Positions 52,934 through 64,000 of a stretch of 64,000 bases of DNA are shown here, one piece after another. Position numbers and translations under genes: made by a program. The stretch comes from Eutreptiella sp. 'Long Island Sound 2002' (taxonomy: Eukaryota > Euglenozoa > Euglenophyceae > Eutreptiales > Eutreptiaceae). Under the pieces are notes generated by a model. The model saw only the letters and a list, made by a program, of their open reading frames with translations, made no database searches and was not told the origin of the DNA. Location: the NCBI GenBank assembly GCA_964036045.1, contig OZ038393.1:46864429-46928428 (forward strand). The letters are read 5' to 3'. Positions within the stretch are counted from its first letter, which is position 1. Each line of letters opens with the position of its first letter.

Positions 52934-55289
52934 TGAAGCCGGTTCGGACCCCCGTGGCCATCTTGGGGTCACTGGGGTGTGTATCTATGTGCCGGCAAGC
53001 CGCCATTGGCTGATATCATACTCTCTCACCCACCTGACCCAACCCGATGTGATAGTGTTGTAGGTTTAGCCATTCCGGCTATGAGCGGCCACATTCAGTA
53101 CCGAGGCGCCGCCAGCGGAGATTTATATATCAGAATATCAGGAATCAACAGGGTTTTTTAATCATAATGTTTCCGTAACTTTTCAGCCTTCCGCTCTGAT
53201 AGTCAATGTATCGGCGACTGTCAGTTGGCTCGCGATTTTGCGGTAACCGAATGGTTAACTGTTATTTACAGATATTTTGGCGGAAACCCCGATGAAGGGT
53301 CAGAGTTCATCAGTAAAGGGTTCGTTGCTTCCGCAATTTTCATATTATACACTCGCAAAATTAATCCGGTTTTTTCAGACTTTCAGAATTGGATTTTCGA
53401 CTTCGACATCGCCGCACTTGATATGACGAATCTGGAGTGGTCCGACATTTTTCGCGATCACGAATCAGCCTTCATTTTGTTATGCCCTTCATTTGTCTTG
53501 GAGATATAGTCGAAACAAAAGTGATCCGTGAGACCACTTTGAAAGGTCATATCTCCGGCTCACGGCGAGGTATAACAATTTCGAGAATGGGGTGGGAACT
53601 GCCTTGGTCTCAACTTAATTTAGGAAGCATCAAACGCCTTTGGTGTGTACACATGCCCGGTATAGCAAGGGACAAGGGTCAAGAGGGTAGAAAGTGATAT
53701 ATAACTCTTGGACCGTGCAACCGAATATTTTAATGCAACTTTCGAGTTTGCCGCATGAGTGTTGGGGTTGCATAGCAACTTTCATTGGGTTCCTACGTAT
53801 TTTTAACGTGAAGATATGTCCATGGAGGGGCATGGCATATCATAGTGGGAGCCACTTTTGGAGGGTATGTGTTATCTGCATGATTTATGTCTTGATATGC
53901 TCACGCCCATGTTATATATCTTCGTGTGGCCGAAGAGATGGGGAACCACACGTGACAAGGGCCTTGCCCATGTCCCAATTGTGGGATTCAAAGCGCTAGA
54001 CTAAGTCTACCGCGTATGTATTGCTCATGGTATGTTTGGCAAAGAGACCCATGAGTGCACTCCCATTTTCATGGGGTATGTAGATATGAGTGGCGAAGGT
54101 ATCTCTATGCGCTCCATTGGGGATCCAAGTAGCAGAATTGTTCGCAAATGGTTCCAATCATTTGTATATTGAACCATGCACGGATATCATGGGTGAGCAT
54201 AGAGATATACTATCATGACAACTTTGTATTTAGACATATTTTCATGTTTTTGACCTTATTTTATACTCATTTTTGTGTTTTATGTGCTCAACTGGTCGGC
54301 TAACAGTAAGGTGCCTAGAGATTTGTGAACTATGGTATGTTGCTTATATGTTGGCATATGCTTCGGTGTTGCACCTCACCATATGCCAGATCATGTGGTC
54401 ACTTTGGCTTGGCACACGAGGCCTCACATAATTAGGTCTCAAACTCATGAGCTGACTTGTGAAGCATGCCATGTACATAACCGGAGAGGTTTCGGAGCCA
54501 ATGAGGGGAGATTCTTGGGCATCGACCTTTGGTCTATATCACCCTTGTATACTACTTTCCGGTCTGACACATGCATGGAGCATTTGGATATTTGCCGTAT
54601 GCATTTTCGAGTATATAATTGACTTTTGGGCATAATGGTGTGATTTGCCTGACTTTGCCATGTTTTGAGGTCAATATCATGGGGCAGTTCTCCAAGCCCA
54701 GTCGACTCCAAATCCAACCAAGGTTATGTCAGGGTAGGGCATGGTCCTGAGTGCCACTCTAGGCCATGACACGCCACCTCCCCTTTTGGGCTAGGATTTA
54801 GAAGCTTGGGAGTGAACACACTTTTGGGGTTTGTGTAGTGACTTGTGACACATGGCATTCAGCCATCTCATTTGACCTGGTTCAGGGCAATATGTTGGTG
54901 AGTCAGGGGAAGGTCTTGAGTCCAGGGAATGAGGGGTTTATGGATGTGAATGTGTATGCTTACCTTTTTCCCCAACTTTGCTTTATTTGTGTTCATATGC
55001 CAATTTCAGGGCTTTCTTCCTTGGTGCAATTCTTGTACATGCCCGCCACCGTGAGACGACCGGTGTGCTGAACGGAAGCCCGCAGTGTGGATTGGATTGT
55101 GAATCGGGTTATTGCTGTATTTGTGGGATTCGGTTGTTATTCAGGGTTGAAGGAGGATTGTATTTTACTAAATTTTTGGATTTTGGACCTTGGAATTTGA
55201 GGGATGCAATCGTTGATCCGGAGTAAATCAGCAGGGGTAACAGGCGGAAGGGGCACAGCGGGGGCCGGTCCTGGTAGGGACCTTCTTTA
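52934..55289 (+). repeat. Element D 3' LTR (2356 bp)
   Basis: Near-identical to 42096-44452 with scattered substitutions; ends CTTCTTTA, followed by TCAC. Confidence 0.95.
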
Positions 55290-56290
55290 TCACTTCATGT
55301 GTTTGACATATCTGCTGAGAATGGTATTTCAATAGCTCTTACATGAAGACCGTTGGTTTGTCTTTTAATCGAGCACTGTCAGAGGGCTTATAAGGTCCTG
55401 CCGACGACAACTGTGTTCTTACTTGGGTCGAGTCGCTGTTCATCTGTGGATTGTATTGGAATCCCCCTCAGAATCAGCTCAAATGTGGCACATTTCTGGT
55501 ACCAGGCATTGGATGCTTATACAGTCTGATACTACAATGAGTCAGTTACCGTTTGTTGCTCGTACTGGATTCAACATGAAGCCTTGGAGACGATACATGC
55601 GGTGTGGTCATACCCACTGGGTTTTCTTGGCTATCATTACTTTTACATGATTGGATTTCCAGCCTTGGGATCATCATCATGATGAGTATTTGACCTGATT
55701 TGGCTATGAATTAGAACTGAATTTCCTATCAGCACAATACACATTATCTAGCGACATTGGATTGGACCTATTATGGCTTGTTGTATACTGCGCTGTATTC
55801 AATCTGTGTACCATTCACTACCTTTGGTCTCAATTCAGTCACATTTTGTACCATAATCTGGTAAATGGTCTCATGCCCGCACATGACACCGACCACCTTC
55901 ATATATCTTGGACTCCATGGCGGGATACCCTACTTTTCGGGCGCTCGATGACATGGGGACGCTCGTTTTGTGTTTTCTGAAACTAAGATGTCAGATCCTG
56001 ATCTCATCATGAATCATAGATCTTGATCATGCATGTACATTCTTCACTCAGACTTTGAATTATCAGGTTTTTGAGCTTGAACGACGCTGTTTGTGTGTGC
56101 CTTAAGGTACCCATGCGTTTCATTCAAGTCGATGGCCATCGCAAAGCACAGATCTCAGCGCATTTTTGCTTAATTCAGCTCCATTTCTCACATTTTGACA
56201 TAGATGAGTCGGTTTTTGACCACTTTTGCCGTTTCTTTCACTACAGTTGACACAGCCTGACATACCGACGTATGTTTTCAGGAGGGGAGT
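55290..56290 (+). other. Element B 3' untranslated region, segment 3
   Basis: About 1 kb, AT-richer, no convincing gene (short frames only). It ends in CAGGAGGGGAG (56280-56290), a polypurine tract directly followed by the TGTAAC start of B's 3' LTR. Confidence 0.65.
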
Positions 56291-58135
56291 GTAACGACAT
56301 CATTGTGACAGCACTCAATTTATACATCAATGGGATCAGAATTTCATTCATTCTCATGGCTAGGGCCACGCGACGGCCCCAGGGGACTAGGGCAGCATGG
56401 GAGGCGGCACAGGAGTGAGGGGCGGGGGCGGGAGGGGAGCGACCTGTGCTAGGCGCACAAAACCGTCCCCGGATGGATGAGGATCCAGTGGGCCCGCGCC
56501 ACAAGGTTGCTGGCGGCCCGGTGGGGTATAAACACGGGATGAGGGATGGGATGGGGCCGCACAACAGCGCAGGGGATTAGGCCGGGGCCGCGGCACAGGG
56601 GAAAAGGGCGGGAAGGGAGCGACCCGTGCTAGGCGCACGAAACGGTCCCCGGTTGGAAGAGGATCCACTGGGCCCGCGCCACAGGGTTGCTGGCGGCCCG
56701 GTGGGGTATAAACACGGGATGAGGGATGGGATGGGGCCGCACAACAGCCCAGGGGATTAGGCCGGGGCCGCGACACAGGGGAAAGGGACGGGGGCGGGAA
56801 GGGATGGACCCGTGCTTGGCGCACGAAGCGGTCCCCGGATGGAAGAGGATCCACTGGGCCCGCGCCACAGGGTTGCTGGCGACCCGGTGGGGTATAAACA
56901 CGGGATGACGGGACAAGAAGACGGGGCGGGGAAGGGCGTCTGGCTAGGGCCGCACAACGGCCCGACGGGGTAGGGAGTCCATGGGACGCTGGGAACGGGC
57001 CGGTGCCGGGATGGGGCAAAGAGGAATGGGACATGGGATGGGCAGGGAGACCGAAAGCGCCAGGCAACAGCCCCGTGGGATTGGGAAACCAGTCGCCATG
57101 GAGTGGTGAACTATGGGCCAACCATGGGGAACCTGATTACGGGAAGTCGGGAAAATACCCTGAACTCCGGGACGGCCTTGAGGTGTCCGCAGGGGTGAGG
57201 GTTGACCTTGAGATCCCCGGGTCAATGGCCTGAGTACACGTAGGTTCACGCGTGAGCAGGACCAGGGAAAACGTGGAAAGGGTCGCCCCCTGGCCTCCAG
57301 CCGTGGATGGACGACACCCAAGTGCATCCGGGAGCCGAGTGGGCACTCCAACCCGTGAGGGATGGGGAGTGGTGGAATGTGGTTGACAGAGAGAAATGCT
57401 CCGCTGTCGGCGAGGGCTATCCACAGGAAACCCGCCTGCAGGCGCCCAATAGGCTGTGCTAGGGGGGGAGGGCCGGGGGATCTTTCCAAGGGTGACCAGA
57501 AGGAGCTGAAACCGTGAGGGCAGCGACTGAAGGGAGCCTACCGCCGGTCATGCCCCAAGGGAACCTGGTTGAAGTTCTCGGCCGTGAGGTGAGACGGGGG
57601 TCGCCAGAAGAACTGATGGTGGAGAGCTGTCCTTCCCGCCAGAGGCGGCCACCATGTAAAACAAACAAGCAGATGTCAGATGAGGCTATGGACGCGGCCG
57701 CCCTTACTTACTTACTTACTCAATCATTCTCAGATGTACATTAGTGCAGTAAATTTTCCGCTTGTTTTCAGGATTTCCCTTCTCCGCCAGATGTCGCCCG
57801 TGTCGCATTTGTCCTTCGTGGTTTCCCAATTGTAATTATTTGAGTTATTTCGAATGATTTTGTAATGACTCATTATGTTCGATGAATGCACAATGTAATT
57901 CTGTGTCTGCTCCATTTTTGTAGACCGGGTTTTCTGACTATTCACATTCCACCATGGAGTTCAAAGACCCTCTCAGTGCATTGCATATTTCTCTCCTAGA
58001 GGTCCGATATGGGTTCGAAGATGGTCAGTCGGGTTCGGAGATATCGGGGGCAGTGTGGGGCGTTACGACCCCTGGGGCATCAAGGCTACAGGCTTCGCAG
58101 TTACAAGAAAGATCTGCCCCTACACAGCGGTTACA
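56291..58135 (+). repeat. Element B 3' LTR, split by a LINE
   Basis: TGTAACGACATC... to ...GGTTACA. Matches the 5' LTR on both sides of the LINE 56357-57720. It also carries the gag start (ATG 57954, MEFKDPLSALHISL) in the same CCACCATGG context. Here the frame is open to the LTR end, without the stop seen in the 5' copy. Confidence 0.85.
56357..57720 (+). mobile_element. 5'-truncated LINE copy 2 with (TTAC)n tail
   Basis: 1364 bp matching 16259-17440, with three of the roughly 185-bp TATAAA-bearing units instead of two. Flanks CATTCATTCTCA (56345-56356) and CAATCATTCTCA (57721-57732) form a 12-bp target duplication with one change. It ends in (TTAC)n. It carries only the 3' end, so no protein is expected. 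Confidence 0.85.
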
Positions 58136-58600
58136 TCTTATAGACTAGATGTGTCGACTCCAGTCTTTTCGAGGAAGTCGCCCCAGTTGGAGCTCTCCTT
58201 GATAGGGGTGTTCATCTGTCGCTGAAGGAATTTCTTTTTGCACGACTTCTTGATAAGTTTAAACTTTGCCGTTACTCCTCAGCCCATTCGTGTAGGTTTT
58301 TGGGATCCAACTAGGAAAATTCAATCTGCAGGTTCGCCGTGGCGTCAGCCTTCGCTCCCCTGCCCAGTCCAACCGAGTGATGATTCCACCCGTAGATAGT
58401 TTGCCACTTATGAATAGTGCCCTGGACGGCCCTGCAGCCCCGGCCATTGGCCTGGATCTGATGGCCAGCTTCTTAGCATTGAGTGGCGAAGACGTGGTTA
58501 CGAATGGCTTGCTTGTCCATGCTTTAAGTTGCACGTTGGAGCTTGTCTCTGCCACCAAAAAGGCGTTCTGTTTTACTCTTGCTGTTTGTCATCAAAAATG
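58136..58600 (-). pseudogene. Element M gag fragment right of element B
   Basis: Minus-strand frame 58259-58558 plus the following sequence (NTPIKESSNWGDFLEKTGVD) ends at the element B insertion site. It continues on the other side of B at 21852 (DLSVGTKMEEVPS). It is thus the N-terminal side of M's gag, identified by position. No domain is recognised in it. Confidence 0.4.
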
Positions 58601-58639
58601 ATTTTCCCAAGTGCAAGATGATGATTACAAGAAAGTAGA

Positions 58640-61600
58640 GCAGCATAACCAACCACCCACTCAAATCAAATGATTCCCTTCCAAAACAAAAGGTGAATAG
58701 CAAAGAGGGGCTGCAAGTGACGATTGAACTATTACATACAAAGCTTCAATCTTTTATAAACAAAGCAAAGTGGTTTTGCATTCAAAACCAGCACAGGTGT
58801 TGCCCCATAGAGAGCCATAAGCACTTCATGTGCACGATTTGGGATGCAATGGAGTTGATTAGGATTGTTGCGCAGTTGGTTTGGCCAGACAGAAGATATA
58901 GCTTGGCCAGCTTGGCCAAGCAGCTGAAGTTAGAAGCAGCTACTAAATAGGACCACAAAAAGAACATCAAACAATTGAGTATCCAGGTCTTGATGTCGGA
59001 GACCACTAGGCTTGACCTCCAAGGAAAAAGACCTGAATCGGCTAGTTTATTTCGTCAATACCTCCATGAAGAAAGATACCTCCGCTAGCTAGAGTCGTAG
59101 GGGTGGGATTCATGGTGAGCTAGGGTTATAACACCAGTTGCTTTGAGAGGAAATATCCTCCATTAGTGCCCTAGAGGCTTTGATGAAATCCTGCAGGTTT
59201 GGGAGTTGGAAAACAGGACCGCAGCAGCAAGTACAGCATGAACAGGATATGGATCGATTCTATGAATAGTTTTGAAATCCAATGTATCACAGAAGGGCTG
59301 CAGATAGACAATGCATGATTAAGGACAAAGATTCAATCACAAGTGGACAAAACAAATGATTTTGATTTCGGAGACTGACATAGGTCTGGCCTCAGGAACA
59401 GTCCCAAGCACCTCATGTGCACCTTTTGATATGCGAGGGAGTAGGTTAGGAATCTGGGGCATGTAGGTTGGGCAAGACACAGGATATGGCTAGGCGAGCA
59501 TGGCCAAGCAACTGAATTTGGAATCAGTTAAATGGTAGGCCCACAATGAGTAGGAAACATAATTGAGTATAGGTGTCCTGAAGTGAGGGACCACTAGGCT
59601 TAACCAACAAGGCGCAAGGCATCGAATGCCTAATTTATCTCGGTATTACCTCCGTGAAGGAAGATACCTCCGCTCAGTTGAGTGGTAGCGGTGACATTCA
59701 TGAAGGACTAGGGTTATACCCCTAGTTACGTTGACAAATGTACTCAAAGTCTCAAGAAGAGTGATTAAAATGATTCCGTGTTATTCTTCATAACTTCCTA
59801 AGGTTTTGGGGGGGCGCGGCCTGGATCACATACCCGGGGAAGGACATGGCAGTGAAGTTTTCTTACTCCCCCCTGGAGTACTACTTGATCAAGCTAGTAG
59901 GACAGAGGAGAAGGCTCAAATTACCCTGAAATAAGCTCAGAAAACGCCTCAACCCAGCATATGACATTCTCATCACTTCATAGTGGCTTATCACATCTTA
60001 GGTACCCTTGAAAAAACAGTGGAATGTGCCCTGTATGACGTCCCTGCGAATGGGGCATTCCTCAAAGTTGCCAGCGTGCGGCAAAAGCATCTGGCACAAA
60101 TTTCAGGGTAGTGGGGTTTGAACCCAAGACCTCCTCCATAGAGAGTACATCCTTGTCCACTAGGGTACAGTCAAACGCTCTAATGCGGACGTCTATTGCT
60201 GTATAAATAGCGTTTTAGTAAAGGTCCTGACCAAGGGCCAGGCCGAAGTGATACTCCTGATGGAGTGCACAAAATTCCAGGAGCTGCAAAAATTAGAACA
60301 TGTAACGAACAGGGTATGAGTCCTGTGGTTTAGCGAAAGGATTAGCGATTTAAGAAGCCAAATGGCTAAAGGCTGACGAAAACACGTTAAAAATCGTCAT
60401 GTTTTGTCGAAAGCCTAAAGTTGCAGACAAGCGCAACTAAGCGGCATTTACAAAAAACAGGTTCGGAAGCTGAAACGGCTCTAGAAAAAGTACGTATGAG
60501 CCGTGGTTCTTAAAGCTTTTAGACGAAATTTTCCAAAGTTGCATCAAAAGTTTTATAAGCTCTAGGGAATAGCATGAAAGAGATAACCACACAACAAGGC
60601 AGACGGACAACCCGCCTCGGAGGTATGTTACTGTCATGACACACATATACATTGTGATCATGTCGTTTGTTTTGTCAAAACGCTAAGGTTGTCACCGCTG
60701 CGTTCCTTGGTGGTGTGGGTTCTCACCTTCCTTCCTCTGGACAGGTAAAACAGTGAATCAGGTGGTATGTCAAATGAATGGATCGCGCAGCGCGCACGTA
60801 GAGTTAGAGTAAGCGCTGTGCTTGCGATGCATGTGCCTAATCCCGGCATTCACAGATTGTGGCGATTTTGCCCTGCATCCATTCACTTCCTCCTCCTCTC
60901 CAGGGGTGTAAAAGAAAGGGCTTGTGCGTGCTTGCTTTCGACGTAGCCTTAAATTAGTGTTGCATAAAACCTTAGGCTGATTTTTGCGCTGTGCAGTTGC
61001 CGTTGCATTTGCTCTCTTTCCTGAGGAAGAGGAAGAGGAAGAGGTGCATGATACACACGGTGCATTAATCGCTTAGAGTTGTTTGTAAATCGCCATAGGG
61101 CTGTCGAAGCGCTTAGGGTTGCTCTTGCGCACCTTGTCCTCCGGGATGCACATGATGCGCGGTGGGTAATGTGAGCAAGGGCAGGAGGAGCCCTCTTCCT
61201 GGTTGAGTTTGTTCGTGATTGGTTAAATGGTAGGATAAGTGGTAGGGACATGTTTGGTGTGTTCAACAGCTCCCTTCCCTGCATGCTCACAATGCATTGA
61301 AGGGTCACACGCTGTGCTCGCGGTATAACCCTTGCTACCTTACCCAGGCCTGTCCCACACGTTCTTTAAGATAACCGGCGGAGTCCCTAAAGCTTGCTTG
61401 CGTGATAGAGCTAGTTTTCAGACAGTGTATTAGTTTCAGGCCGTAGACCCGTATGATACAGCGAGGCCTGTTGGGTCCCTCAGCTCCGAACTGCTCTGTA
61501 TGTGTACCTCTCAGGTGGAGTAGGGAAGGGTGAAGTGGTGCAGCAGCAAATTGTTTCCGCCCAAGCCAAAAAGGGCGCTCATCACACAATCAAGAATGGG

Positions 61601-61985
61601 CTTCAGCCAGGAATGGCGAGGACTGAGCGTCTTCATCATGAACAACGCTTACTAGACGTTGTGCGCACGCCACAGGGGTGCGATGCCTCCAAGCCCTGGC
61701 AGAGAAATGCTTGGGGGCGTCTCTGTCAGGCCACAGCAGCCTAGTGGCGCTGTGTGCATTTGTTTTTTCACAGGGGGGCACTAGGGCCCGACACTTGTCC
61801 GTCACAGCCATCAAGTACAGTGTGTAGGGATTAGGGTCAGCAAGCCTGGTAGGGACTGAGTGCAGTTGTGCTCAACCTGCCTTCGAAGGCTGGTGCTGGC
61901 ATTAGTGAGTGTAGTGTAGTGGTGTCTCCTGCTCCGCGGGTTTTTCCTTGCGGGCAGGTGAGTGTGTTAGCTTTTGGTCTTTAGG
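58640..61985 (-). repeat. Inverted relative of the element A 3'/LTR region
   Basis: The reverse complement follows 3485-6165 in order. It has the same box B-like GGTTCAAACCCC near 60125 and the CCCCCCTGGAGTA stretch near 59870. The part matching 5600-6165 is present twice (about 59160-59760 and 58700-59160), an internal duplication of roughly 550 bp. No pol of this copy is present. No gene is supported inside. Confidence 0.65.
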
Positions 61986-64000
61986 GTTCGTCAAGTGGGG
62001 TCATGATGCCAAAATCACCAAAATTGGCATCATTCTCACGCGTGGCCCAGCCAGGGCAAGGCCAATGGCTCACAGGATAGGAGGCAGGACCTCGGACTTC
62101 TATCTGACTGTACAACTTGAAATTAGGTCCGGGCTCTCTGTGGGCAGAGATATATGGGGCCGCCGATCGACCACACGGGGGGGTGAAATTGGGGTCCCGA
62201 AAGGGGGGTCATTTTGGCTGCTCGAAATAAGCCAAGATTCGGGTGTGCTCCCAATAGTATATCTCCACGCCGGCTTGAAGATCGGATCCGCCATTCCATA
62301 CGCAATCGACCGGGACTACAACCAAGACTCCCATGCACTTCGCTCCCGAAAATCTTCATGTCACTTGGCGTGGTGACGATCCCAATTGGGTCCACAAACG
62401 CCAAAATGGCAAAATTGTCCACACTCACTTTGGGCTAGCGCCTTAACGAAGGTTGCTCCGCTTCGCCCACGTGGTGTGTGAACCATGGGGACTAATATAC
62501 ATAACACCCATGTCATATATGGTCCATTGGTCCATGCATCCATCGTGCACCGGGGGCTGAACATATTGCACGGCGGGCAGAAAGTGTGGAAAATTGCTCA
62601 AAATGGCCAAAAATGCGCACACTCATGGTTTGGGCAAATGAGGCACATGCTCGACTTGGACCGGAGTGTGCCATAGGATTGGTATCAAGTCATATGTGTC
62701 CAACATATCTTTTGGGCGTCGCCCAACTCCTCCGGTTTTGGGAATGGCAGGGTCGCCAAGTGACCCCATGATTTGGGATGGTCCCAAATCGCCAACATGG
62801 CGGCCACGGTACGCCAAGCCCAAGAGGAGTTATTCGCCGGGTCCAAGATATGTTGGGCACCGAAGTATGTACCCTCATAACATACTTGAGTCATGATGTC
62901 AATTGGGCACAACGTTGAGATACACGGTCGCCACTTGACATCATGACAGGCAAAAAACAGCAATATTGGCGAAAAAACACCCAAAAGTGCCTTGAAAGGC
63001 GCAAAAATATATTATAATATCTTCGGCTTGGATTGAGTAATCGACCAATCCTTCTAAACACAATGACTTGACACCAATGGCCTCCAATTCCACATATGTG
63101 CTCCACTTGGGGCGCTTTGAAAGGTCACGAGCGCTACTTCCCAACTGGGCACATGAAAATATGGAAAATTGCAAAACACACACCTTGCTCCCAACGCATC
63201 GCTTTGGGATTGCCACACAAGCTTCCCTCCACGAAGGTTAGGCTTGCAATTGATCTTGGGGAGTATAAGGAAGGGCCTTGTGCAATATGCCGTCCATTGG
63301 TGGGTGTATCGCTCTTAGCCAAACCCGCCAAATGGGCACGCAATACAACACATGGCACATACCACATATTGCCCAAAGAGGTAGCTCCTCCCACGATATG
63401 TCATGCCCCTCCAAGGGCATAACTTAGTGTCAATCGCTCATAGGAACTCAAGGAAAGTTCCTATGCAACGCCAACACTCGCGCGCTACACTCGAAAGTTA
63501 TCTTAACGCACGCAATATCATGGCCAAAGGGTTATAACGCAAACTTTACCGTCTTGACCATGATCCATTACGCTAGCGCGCACGTGTGGAGACGCAAGGC
63601 GTATAAAGCTTCTTAAATTACGTCAGGAGTATTGTGAATACATCCCACGTTTTCTTATTGTCATTCCTCGCAAGCAACACGAGATATGACCTTCACAAGT
63701 GGCCTCACGAATCAACTTTGTTTTGCCCATATCTTTAAGACAAATGGAGGGCAAGACAAAAGGAAAGTTGATTCGTGCATAGGGAAGCACGTAGGTCCAC
63801 TCGAAAGAGGTCAAATCAAGTGCGGGGTTGTCGAAGTCGAAAATCCGATTTCGACATCCTGAAAAATTCGGATTAAGGTTGCGAGTGTAAGATGTGAAAA
63901 TTGCGGATGCATCAATGCAATTCCTGAAGACTTTAGAGTCTTCGTCACGATTTGCGCTAAAATATCTGTATATAACAGTTAAACTGGCGGTTACGCTAAA
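61986..64000 (-). repeat. Diverged inverted relative of the element D LTR
   Basis: The reverse complement of 63640-64000 aligns clearly with 42400-42760 in the D LTR (shared TTAACTGTTAT...CAGATATTTT, GACTTCGACA, GAGTGG, CCTTTTGT and GGTCATATCTC stretches). A weaker match continues near 63380-63420 (GGAGGGGCATGACATATCGTG). The stretch 61986-63000 is assigned only by position and style. It runs off the window edge. No gene is supported. Confidence 0.5.

Larger units (their letters stand above)
42096..55289 (+). mobile_element. Element D: Ty3 chromovirus-like LTR retrotransposon
   Basis: 13.2-kb element with about 2.36-kb LTRs (42096-44452 and 52934-55289), TCAC duplicated on both sides, a primer site directly after the 5' LTR and a purine tract before the 3' LTR. 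Gag is intact; pol has stops and one frameshift. It belongs to a different lineage from A/C (FVDD rather than HIDD in RT). It lies in B's 3' untranslated region, 139 bp from element C. Confidence 0.9.
21853..58135 (+). mobile_element. Element B: Ty3-type LTR retrotransposon with nested insertions
   Basis: Starts TGTAAC and ends GTTACA at both LTRs. The flanks are TCTCA (21848-21852) and TCTTA (58136-58140), a target duplication with one change. Element M sequence resumes on both sides. Internal order is gag, protease, methyltransferase-like module, RT, RNase H, integrase, chromodomain. Its 3' untranslated region is split by element C (30465-41956) and element D (42096-55289), and its 3' LTR by a LINE (56357-57720). 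Without insertions it is about 10 kb. Coding regions are heavily decayed, making B older than C and D. Confidence 0.8.

Noticed and set aside
56387-57489. Minus-strand Pro-rich frames with repeated VYTPPGR segments
   Set aside because: Produced by the tandem units of the LINE 3' end; the same appears at 16295-17143.

Overview
This is a eukaryotic, intergenic, transposon-packed window. I find no host protein-coding gene, no rRNA and no CRISPR. It holds remains of several Ty3/gypsy-type LTR retrotransposons, at least three of them ending in an integrase-linked chromodomain (chromovirus-like). There are also two (TTAC)n-tailed non-LTR (LINE) insertions, a non-autonomous TIR DNA element and a 65-bp minisatellite. 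Primer-binding sites resemble the initiator-Met tRNA 3' end (TGGTAGCAGAG type). This suggests a large, repeat-rich genome, perhaps an alga or other green-lineage or protist host, but nothing here fixes the species.

Layout. Positions 1-2747 carry the 3' two thirds of a nearly intact pol (element A); its long non-coding 3'/LTR-like region runs to about 6170. A 65-bp minisatellite (6183-9180) is split by a 1697-bp TIR element (6378-8074) with a 7-bp target duplication. A GC-rich block with a (TACC)n tail (9181-9770) looks like another LINE 3' end. From about 9770 to 58600 the window is one nest. The host is a decayed minus-strand Ty3-like element (M). M is cut by a 7.4-kb LINE (10049-17440, 15-bp target duplication) and by plus-strand element B (LTRs 21853-22336 and 56291-58135). 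B's 3' region contains element C (30465-41956, 803-bp LTRs) and element D (42096-55289, about 2.36-kb LTRs, TCAC target duplication). B's 3' LTR contains a second LINE copy (56357-57720). A 1.9-kb tandem duplication (18322-22129) spans the M/B junction. To the right lie an inverted relative of A's 3' region (about 58640-61985) and a diverged, inverted relative of the D LTR (about 62000-64000).

Gene content follows the Ty3 order: gag, retropepsin, an extra module, reverse transcriptase, RNase H, zinc-binding integrase, chromodomain. The extra module is the most interesting feature. Between protease and RT, elements B and C carry a segment resembling a Dam-like/N6-adenine methyltransferase core, with an NPPF motif preceded by an [LF]AS/LAN-type acidic strand and followed by a hydrophobic strand. 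M carries a decayed version (NPAI) and D a version that has lost NPPF. A's 5' part lies outside the window. Nearly all coding regions contain stops or frameshifts. A has one nonsense codon in its chromodomain. D has an amber codon exactly between gag and protease. Elements B and D begin gag inside the 5' LTR, so their primer-binding sites lie within coding sequence.
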